Source of the DNA: Parus major
Taxonomy: Eukaryota; Chordata; Aves; Passeriformes; Paridae
DNA length: 64,000 nt
Assembly (NCBI RefSeq): GCF_001522545.3
Contig: NC_031781.1
Span: 5,434,911 to 5,498,910 of the forward strand
Reading direction: 5' to 3'
Below, piece after piece: positions 1 to 34,700 of the stretch. The notes under the pieces were generated by a model. The model had not been told where the DNA came from and did not search any database. It saw only the letters and a program-made list of their open reading frames with translations. How positions within the stretch are numbered: the first letter of the stretch is position 1; every line of letters starts with the position of its first letter. The position numbers and the translations under genes are program-made.

Positions 1-106
1 CCGGGGATTGGCCGCCCGGAGGTGCCGCCGCGGACCGGGCAGCGGAGCGGAGCAGAGCAGCCCTGGTTGTGCGCGGTGCGCCCAGGCTGCGGCGTCCGGT
101 GGGGCA

Positions 107-25751
<25,645 letters not shown>

Positions 25752-25833
25752 AGGGCAGGTACTGCAGGCAGCAGCAGCACAGCCGGGGCTGCAGCGGGGC
25801 AGGGCCGCTTGGACCGCAGCACCTCTGTCTACC

Positions 25834-25885
25834 ACTAAAGGGCGTTTGACACTTGCGTATGTGTGTAGATGGTGTGTTTATTTTC
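25834..25885 (+). terminator. NT5DC2: Candidate proximal NT5DC2 poly(A) site (ACTAAA plus GU-rich element)
   Basis: The rare but known hexamer variant ACTAAA sits at 25834-25839, 83 bases after the stop codon. A GU-rich stretch follows at about 25857-25885 (GTATGTGTGTAG then GGTGTGTTTATTTTC), in the position expected for a cleavage-stimulation element. It would give a 3' UTR of roughly 100 bases. Usage is inferred. Confidence 0.5.
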
Positions 25886-28070
25886 TCCCTTCACTGGCTC
25901 CATCCCTTTTCCTGAAGTGCATTGCAGGCTGGACAGAGGATGGGTGCTTGTGCAGGGAGTCCTCTCTAGGAGTAGGTGAGATGGAGGGGCCAATGCTGGT
26001 GGTGGGACACTGCCCCTCCCTGCTCTGTGCCCGGACATGTGGCTCAGGCATGGAGCTCCCACATCTCCAGTGCTTGGTGAGAACAATCCAGGGGAGGTGT
26101 GACAAGGTGTGTGAGTAGCTGCCCCCAGAGCAGCATGAGTGACTCTGCAGATGGACAGGGAGGGTCAGGGCTGTCAGCTGGGCAACCACTCAAGCCCATC
26201 AGTGAGTGCATCACATGCCAAAGCACCAGCAGCATTACCTGTCCAGCGGCCCTCAGCCCCATCCTGCTCCCCACCAGCCTAGTCTGTCGAGCTGGGGCCT
26301 CTGGTGGATCACTGGCCAGGATGTGCAAGCCTTGGCTGTTGGGAGTAGGTCACAGGGTCTCACAATTAGTATTTGGGGACATGGCTGGTTTTTGAGAAAG
26401 TTTAAGGCTGTGCACAGTTGGTATTTTTGGGGTTGGTGCCACGTGACATAAGTACTTTGGCAATTGATATGGTGTGGTCTGCTGTGAGCTGCCTCAGGGA
26501 AGGTGCAGGGTTAGCAGCAGAGATGGTGACCTCCCACCTGTGTTCACTGTGGCCTAAGGCAGCTGGAGGGGCAGGTGAGGATGGTTGGGGAGTGGGTGAG
26601 TGTGAAGTGCTGTGGGGAGCGTGGCCAGGCAAAGCCCTGTGGTGCCTCCTCAGGGGGAAGAAGAGCAAAGAGATGCTAATAGTGATACCAGAGTCTATAG
26701 GATGGGGCAAGAGTGACTGTCAGGAGGCCCAGGAAGGTGAGAGCTGATTTAGGATGGGAGGTGCAGAAAGTGGCTCTGCACCTGGCTCAGGGCCTTGCTG
26801 GTCCTGTCTAGGCTTCAGACTACCCCAGGACAATGCAGGGTGTTGGGGAGGGGTAGAGGGCAGGTGAGATGGAGAGGGGGTGTTGGGAGTTTGTGCCACT
26901 GATACTGCTTGGCCCTAAGAGACAGGAGCTCATGCCCTCAGAAGGCTGGTTGGTGTGGGGGAAGTGATGGCTGTGGGATGAAGGGTGGTGAGAGTGGTTG
27001 CCTTGGTCTTCCTTCTCCTCTCTGCTGCACCATTTGCAGATGGCAACAACGGTGACAGTGCCAGCTTGCTTGGGGACAGTCGGTGTTGAAGTGACAGAGA
27101 TGAGAGCGTGAACAGAGAAAGGAGGGCCTGGCAGAGAGCAGGCACAGAGGTGAATGAGTGACTGGAGCATGGGTAAGGGCTGTGGGTTTAGAGGGAGCTG
27201 GGACTGAGCAGAGGGGCAGGCACCAGGGGCTTGTGAGCATTGGGCTGTGGTGGTGGCTGTAAGGGCTGTCAGTGTGGGGCAGCCAAGGAAGCCAAGGAAG
27301 AGGAATCAGGGTGGTGTGGAGGGCCCTGTGCCAGGACCTGTGTCTCAGAGAAAGGCACTGTGTGTGTCAGAAACCCTCAGTGAGTCACACGCACACACAG
27401 ACACACTCTTTTCTCCTGCATGTTCCTCCTCAGTGCTGTGCCAGGCTGGCCTGTCAGTCTGTCACTTGTGTGTCACTGCCTTGTGTTTGTGCCATGTGCC
27501 AGCCTGTTGCACACTTTCAAGATGCCTTGTTCTCAACTCAGACAATCTTAGACAGTCTGTTAACATGGCTGCTCTAATCAAACACCTGCAGTAGGTGCAT
27601 GTGCCACTTGTCTTTGTGCTGTGTCTAGTGTGTAGCTCAATAAACGTCTGCAGCATGTGAAACTAACTGACTAACCCGCTCTCTCTGCCTGCCCTGGGGG
27701 CACGACCAAAGGCAGCCTGGGCTGAAGCCGGGGTGGGCATCGGGCAGAGAGAGGCCGAGGCCTTCAGCACGGGGCAGGTGCTGCCCTTGCAGGCAGGGGC
27801 CACCCGGAAAGGGTGTTTGGGGTGACTGATGTGACTCCTACCTGGCCATGGGGCAGTGTGAGGCCACAGGAGTGAGGCCCGGCCGGACGCGGGGGATGCT
27901 GCACATGAACACTGAGGGCCGTACGGCCCTGGGTGCTGGAGGCTTGGGCAGGCTCAGGGTCCATGACAGGCCCTGGGCGCGGGCGAGAAGGGGCTGGAGC
28001 TCCCATCTGCTGGGGGCGGCCGGTACCGGCGGGGCGGGCTGTGGGAGGCCGGGCGGCGAGGCAGGCGCGG
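25886..28070. other. NT5DC2-STAB1 intergenic interval or extended 3' UTR
   Basis: About 2.2 kb between the likely proximal NT5DC2 cleavage site and the likely STAB1 cleavage site. It is moderately GC-rich with a CA-rich patch near 27388-27407, and it becomes CpG-rich after about 27870. No coding exon or RNA gene was recognised; its open frames have no family resemblance. If the distal AATAAA at 27639 is used, most of this interval is NT5DC2 3' UTR. Confidence 0.65.
27639..27644 (+). terminator. NT5DC2: Distal AATAAA, possible alternative NT5DC2 poly(A) signal
   Basis: This is the only canonical plus-strand AATAAA between the NT5DC2 stop codon and STAB1. It follows a GU-rich stretch (TTGTCTTTGTGCTGTGTCTAGTGTG), but the downstream sequence is only weakly GU-rich. 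Use of this site would lengthen the 3' UTR to about 1.9 kb. Confidence 0.4.
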
Positions 28071-28093
28071 GCACAGCCGGTGGCGCTGAGCTG

Positions 28094-28099
28094 TTTATT
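28094..28099 (-). terminator. STAB1: STAB1 poly(A) signal (AATAAA on the minus strand)
   Basis: Plus-strand TTTATT at 28094-28099 reads AATAAA on the STAB1 strand and starts only 26 bases after the stop codon (28125-28127). It is the first canonical signal past the stop, so the 3' UTR is probably about 50 bases. The downstream sequence is GC-rich with only a weak GU element. Confidence 0.65.
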
Positions 28100-28124
28100 T
28101 CCCGCGGTGGGGGCCGCGCGGGGG

Positions 28125-28771
28125 TCACTGCGGGAACCAGCTGGGGTCGGTGCCGGCGTCCGCCAGGGGCGGGTCCTGCGGGGAGACAGCGGCGTCAGGC
28201 GGGGCGGGGCGGGGCGGGGCAGGGGCGGGGGGGGGGCGGGGCGTGGCTCACGTGCAGCAGTTCGTAGTCGGGGGCGTGGCCGCCGTACAGCGGGTTGGGG
28301 ATGGCCACGAGCGGCCGCTGCGGGCGGGGCCTGGCGGCGCGCGGGCCCGAGTGCTCCGGCCGGGGCCGCGCCTCCTCCTGCTCCTCCTGCTCCTCGTCCC
28401 CGCGGAGATCGGCCTGCAACGGGAGCGGCGGTGGGCGAGGCTGCGGCTCCGGGGCACTCCCCGCACACTCTCTGCCCCTTGTCGCCCCCTGGCGTGCCGG
28501 CCCCTCACGTGCAGCCACCCGGACCCCGAATCCCCCACCGGGACCCCGCACTTGCCCCGGCCGATCCGCCCGACCCCCCGGCTGCATCCACCGCCCTCGT
28601 TCCCCGTCCCGCTCCCCAGCTCGCCCGTACCTGATAGTATCCGAACTGCCCCTGCTGCCGCCGCCTCCTCACGCAGTAGTAGGCGGCGCCGGCACCCGCA
28701 GCCAGCGCCAGCGCGAAGGACAGAGCTGACAAGGTTCCCGTGGTCACGGAGCCCTGCGCCGCACCGTTCAC
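28125..28771 (-). CDS. STAB1: STAB1 last three exons: transmembrane helix and cytoplasmic tail
   Basis: Exons 28631-28771, 28252-28413 and 28125-28175, all phase 0. The first has a hydrophobic Ala/Leu/Gly-rich helix (about 24 residues) ending YYC and followed by the stop-transfer run VRRRR. The second carries an acidic run (DEEQEEQEE), a Pro/Arg-rich stretch, an NPLY motif (28285-28296) and DYELL (28255-28269). The third encodes a 16-residue end finishing WFPQ. Human STAB1 has NPVF and DDSLL at the corresponding places, and the human DDSLL binds GGA adaptors for endosome-Golgi sorting. The last 17 residues differ from the human ending. This part is very CpG-rich, and the last intron is only 76 bp. 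Confidence 0.93.
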
Positions 28772-31700
28772 CTGTGCCGAAAACAGCGGCCCCGTCACGG
28801 CACCGCCCCTGCTGCTGCTGCTGCTCCCCAGCGGGAGCAGCCTTCCCAAAACGAGCCATGCCAGAGAGCAGAGGACAAGGCCAATTCTTGGGATGACTCT
28901 GTCACATCATCCCCAGGCCTGATGTCACCCCCGTTCATATGCTGGACTCACCTGGCCAAGGTGAACAACGGGCGGTGGGATCCTCAATGGCTCTGCTATC
29001 ACATGAATGATGCCATTGAAAGCTACGATGTCCCACTCCACAACCATCGTGTCATTGATCCCCTTAGCATCCTACAGCACAGGACACAGATGATGTCACC
29101 TGCCCAGAGAGGCTCCCCATCATTCCCTGTCTCAAAAGAGATGTGGTGAAAACTTGTGGCTTGTTTTGCCCTCTGCCAAGGCTAAACCTACTGAGTGCTC
29201 TGTACTGTTGCTCGCTGGGAGGTCTGATACATGGAGGTCGTATCCTGACTGGGATGGGATGATGGTGCCCGTTGTGAGGTTGAAGCTGAAGAGGATGACA
29301 TTGCTGGTTGACACGTGGAGCTTCAGTTCTTCCCCTGTCAGTGTCTGAATAAGCACCAGTGCACAGGGGTGAGAAATGGATGAACTGCTCTGTCCCTTTC
29401 CCTGCTGCTGTGCAGCCTCCCAGCCACGCCCACACTCTCTCCATGGCCACAGGCAGCTCCATTCAGGGATAACACGGCACAGAATGGCTGTGCAGAGCAA
29501 AGGGGGTTTGCCACCCTTAGGATTGTCAAAACTGCTGGAGAAGGCTCTGAGCATCCTGACCTAAATGGCTCTTCTGAGGGAATGGTTGGACTGGAGACCT
29601 CCAATCCACTGGTCCTCTCTGACCCACAATCCTCCTCCTTCCCCGGACTATTGCATGCTGTCATGCTAGCTTTGGTGACACCTGCTCTTCTCTGGGGCTC
29701 TGATAGTTTATCCCTGCTTGCTTACCTCATTGTCTGCAAAGCCAGAATTCAAAGGAGCAAAGAGTGTTTTGGGAGCAGAGACATCAGACAAATACATGAA
29801 AAAATCCAGTCCTTCTTCTGTGTCATTGGCAAAACTGAGCAACATCTAGAAGAGATGGGAGATCTTCCCCATCAGCACACTGCTGCAGCACAAAGCCATC
29901 ACCTTCCCCAGCCAGGAACCCCCCAGCCCTGGAAAGAGATCCCCTCTGTGTCTGCAACCTCTACCTTGCCCACAGACCAAACCCCAACTCCTCCCTGCTC
30001 CAGCTGATCCCTCCCTCTGCCTTGCTGCTCCTGCAGAACCAGGAGAGCATCGCTTACGGAATAGAAGGTGGAGAAGCGTTCCTGGTCTGCGAGCACATCG
30101 GGCAGTTTCCCGCTGCACCAGTACCCATCTCCCACAAACCCATCACGGCACGTGCACGTCACATCTGCAAAGGAACACCAGGGTGTGACTGAACTCTCCA
30201 GTGCTGGCTGCACCAACCACCTTTTGATTTCTGGATACCCTCATCACACTCCCTCTGCACATGAGCATGGGGAGAGGGGGTGTGCCTGCTTGCCCTCATG
30301 CTCCAGACCTATTTCCTCCCTGCTGCCCTGACACAGCTCTTGTGTCCAACAGGACTGTCCCCAGGAAAAGTGCTGGCACCACTCACCCTTCTCCTGGTAG
30401 CAGAACGCATCCCAGGTCTCGCTCAGGTTGCTTCGGGAGCCGTAGTCCACAATGCCCACACGGCTGGACCCGCAGCTGGGGTTGGGGTAGGCTGTGGGGT
30501 ATCCGGCTGTGCCATTGTCCAGCCAACCCACCAAGCACAGATGGAATCCCATCTAGAAGAGGAAAATCAACAATTAGATTAAAAATAGCTGTGTCACAGG
30601 TTTTCTACCTCAATGAACTTTCCCACTGTGCCTCATCCAACATACTCCCAACACCCAAAGTGTTGGGCATGGTCACAAGTCCCATCCCAGTGTGACTGGC
30701 AAAGCCCACCAGCCCTTTTGTTTCATGCATGTAGACAGAGCAAACAGGGCCTTGCTGAGGGGATGAGAGGCCACCCACCCACATATCACCCTTGGGCTGG
30801 CCTGGGCCCTGAGAGATGCATGGCCTGTCCCAGCCCCACGAGGGGACAGAGCCACCCCTGCCCTGACCTGCTGTGCTGCTGCCAGCTGCTGGAATGTGGC
30901 CAGGGAAGCACCTTCTGCAGCACAGGCTGCCTGAGCCTGCTCATAAGTGAAGTCATACTTCTTTCGGGGTGACTGCAGGTGAAACACACCCATGGTCTTA
31001 TCTGCAAAATACCAAAGCCCAGGAGCATCAGTACACACTGAGCCACCTCCCTGAGCAGCCACGTGGGTCCCTGTGTGACCGTGGGCAGCGCTGCCAAGGA
31101 GAGTGGCACGTGGACAAGGCACAAGGGAGGGAGAGGCTTCCTCTGAGCTTCTCGACTTCCACACAGGAGCCACTGCCACCAGAGGTCATCTCGTGTCACA
31201 CAGGAGCAGACAAGGATGGCTCGCCCTCCCCATATGACAGGTAGGGAAAAGGGAGATGTGAAAACCACACCAAGCTACAGAGATGAGTCCCTGTCCCCTT
31301 GGCCATCCCACCCTCCAGCTCTCCTGAGGGGAGCTCCAGGCCAAAGGTGAAGGAGGAGGGAATGCGGCCTCTCCATGGAACACCATCCCTGGCCCTGCAG
31401 GGTGGAGCACACTCACCATGGAAGTGCAGGTCAGTGCAGATGGCCTCTCGATGGCACTGCCCGTTGTCTTCCAGGCACCGGTCTGTGGGGGGCACGACCT
31501 CTTCCAGGCACTGGATCCCATCACCGACGTAGCCCTGCTTGCACTCACAGCGCCGCTCGTTCTGCAGCACAAGGGAAGGGTGGCAATTATGTTAGTGCAA
31601 ACACACAGATGCCAGCTGGGGATCCTTGCATCCTTGTGGAGATGGGATTGAGCCTTCAGAATGTCTCTACAGCCTGCTGGGGCTGTGACAGAGCTGTGAA

Positions 31701-34700
31701 AGGCCACGTGGTCTGTCCTACCCCCACACCCAAGCAATGTCACATCGAGTCCTTGGCATGTGCTGTTTGTTTTGAGCTAAGCTTTGGCTCCTGACTCTTG
31801 GGCTACACCATACTCCCAGTCCCATCTTCTGGTCTGTGGTGATCAGCTTTGGTTCTTCTGCAAAAATGGCCAACACTATCCTTGAAGGACCATCCAGGAG
31901 CCCGCAAAACAGCCCAGGTATGACACAAGTGACAAAGGTTTTGCTCCTTAGACAGAGGAGTGTGGAAGAGCGGCCTCAGCATAACATCCCCAGAAGTATC
32001 CCAGCAGCACAGGCCCTGCCTGGTGGGAAACACCCGCAGGATGAGCGCAGCACCGGAGGGCACCCGAGAGGAGGGGCAGGGGACTGCAGTAGGGGGGACA
32101 CTGTCCCATGGCTGTCCAAGGGCACCCATTCTGGGCGGTTCTCCCAGGCACGCCGATGTCCCCGGCCCTAGGGGCCGCTCTCACCGGGCCGGTGCTGATG
32201 CAGTGGGCGTGCTCGCTGCAGTCCCCGTTCCTGCCGTCGGCACAGCGGTCGATGGGCTCGCAGATGTAGCCGTCACCTCTGTAGCCGGGGGAGCAGGCGC
32301 AGGACACGTTCACACCCGTTTGTGAGCACTGTGCGTGCCTGGCACAGCCCCCGTTGTCCTGGCCGCACATGTCGATCACTGCGGGAGGGAAGTCCTGGGT
32401 TAACTAAACCGTCTCATGAGATGTCCTGGGGGTCAGCCTGGCTGTCCAGCCAGCTGTCACCCCAACATGGCCATCGGCACACGGTCACTTGCTGTCCCGC
32501 CCTCCTGTCCGCTTCCCACCCTCCAGCGCAGCGCGGTACCTGAGCAGGTTCTCCCGTCCCCCTCGTAGTGCAGGACGCACTCGCAGAGGTTGCCGGCGCG
32601 GCAGGCGGCCTGGGCGTGGCACGGCGGGGAGCAGGTGGGTGTCACCACTGAAACCAGAACACACCCGGCTCACAGTCACCGCAGGGCTGTGACACGGGCA
32701 CGCCTGCCACCAGCAGCCTCTGCCCCAGGCCACCTGCTCCCACCTCTCTCCCTCCCCCCGTTTTCTTCTGCAGGTGCCTTGCACAAACACGGAGGTTTGT
32801 TACTCCATCAAACACACCGCAGATCTTCACCTCAGACTGCTTCTTGGAGCATCTTTGAGCTCAGGATCATGATCCAGTAGAGCTTTTCTCCTCCACCTCT
32901 TCCTCACCACCCAACCCTTGTGAAATTTAACAGCATGTGGCAGATCTTGGGAGCCTCACAACTGAGAGCTCCTTTTTGGAGATATTTCTGAACAGCTGCT
33001 TGAACTACCCAGCTCCTGGGAAAGCAGCCGTGTGGCAGCAGGTCCCAGGGAATAGCAGGTGGGCCCCAAGGAATAGCTGAGCATCCCTCACCCAGTCTGA
33101 TTTCACAGCGGTCCCCAGTCCAGCCCTCGGCACAGAAGCAGAAGCCGTCGCCATGCAGGCCTCCATTGCACACGCCGTTCTCAGTACAGTTGCACTCTGT
33201 GAGGAATGAACAAACACAGCATTTATGCCTTGGTGGAAAGGCCCTGGGACAGCCCACGTGGCAGAAATGTGGCATTGTTAGCAGGTGTGAGGGTGGGCAC
33301 AGCAGTCTGACACATCCCTTCCTGCCAGTCCTGGCCCCCTGTCACACATGCCCTTCACAGAGGAAGAGAAGCCCTCTGCACCCACAATACCCCATCACTC
33401 CTCTCCTCTGGGCATTTCTGGAATGTGTTTCTCACTCTGAAACATTCCTTGAGACCCCATGAGGCCCAGTTTGGGATGGGAGGATGGAGGACTCTCTTTT
33501 CCCTCACTTTGCTTTTGTTTCACATGGGCACAGGTCCCTGCTGAGCACGTCCCAGGTGATGCTCTTTCTGTACAGGGCTCATCACAACTTCTGTGTCCCA
33601 CAGTTCACAGTACAGTGAAATATTTTCTCCCAAACTGGGGCTCTCAGCTGTGCTTGACAAACAAGGAGGGGTCTTTGACCCTGTGGTCTTATCAGCCATG
33701 GGCTGAAGGGGGTCAGCCCAGCACCTCCCCCTGTCCTGCAGCCTCCTGTGCCACAGCCCCTGCACAGCCCCTGTGTGCTGCTGCCCTGTACCTCGGCATT
33801 CCGGGCCGTATCTGCCGGGCGCACAAAGCTCGCAGCCCGTCCCGATGAACTCCTGGCTGCAGTTGCAGATCCCTGAGCCGCTGATTTTGTCATCGCAGGT
33901 CCCACGGTTGTTGCACGGCGCCTCCAGCCCTCCTGGGCATGCTGCAAATGGGGCACCTTAGTGAGGCTCTGGTGACAAAGGGACCCTGTGCTGGAGGGGA
34001 GCCACCCGCTGGCCCCCACAGACCCCACACACCAGGTGCCCCTGAGCTGCTGCTCACGGGGTGCTCAGACCACAGACAGCTCAGCAGCCTGAGGACTGAG
34101 TGCTGGGGATAACTCATGCCAGGAAAACTTAGGAATGGGGGCAGGACGAACAAATTTGGCACAGCTTCCAGCCTGGGAAGAGCCCCTGTGATATGCTGGG
34201 TCTGTGCTCTCCTGCCCAGCATTAACAGCAGACTCTCCCAAGGACATGAGAGCTGTCCATGGCACAGAGGGCAGATGCCAGGGAATGGTTGAGCATTGGC
34301 AACACCTAGAGGTGACTGAAATGTCTACAGCCACCCCCAGCAGCCCTGTGCCCAGGGCTCCCCACAGAGACAAGAAATTCTCCAAGGAAAGGTGATAATC
34401 CCTGTTATAATCCCACGGTATTGCTTCCTGCACACTCTACAGGCTGGGGCTCCCTGTCTGGGGTTTTTCCCACCCTTCTCCAGGGGGCACACTCATGGAT
34501 GTCGGATGTGCTGAACCAGCAATGCCACCTGCCCGCAGGGGACAGGGCTGGGCAGGACAGCGGGGCCTGGCTCTTACCCCGACAGTCCCGGCCATAGTGG
34601 TTGGCACAGCACTGCGGGACCCACTGGCTGGAAACGCAGCTCCTCCTGCAGCCTCGTCTCAGAGGCCCCCTGGAAGAGAAGTGTCTCCTGAAGGGGTCCC

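Noticed and set aside
28396..28404. RGD tripeptide in STAB1
   Set aside because: It lies in the cytoplasmic tail (LRGDEE), so it cannot act as an extracellular integrin ligand.
27933..28896. Plus-strand open frames of 233 and 248 codons
   Set aside because: They are antisense to the CpG-rich STAB1 tail exons, where stop codons are rare because of composition. Gly/Arg/Pro-rich with no domain.
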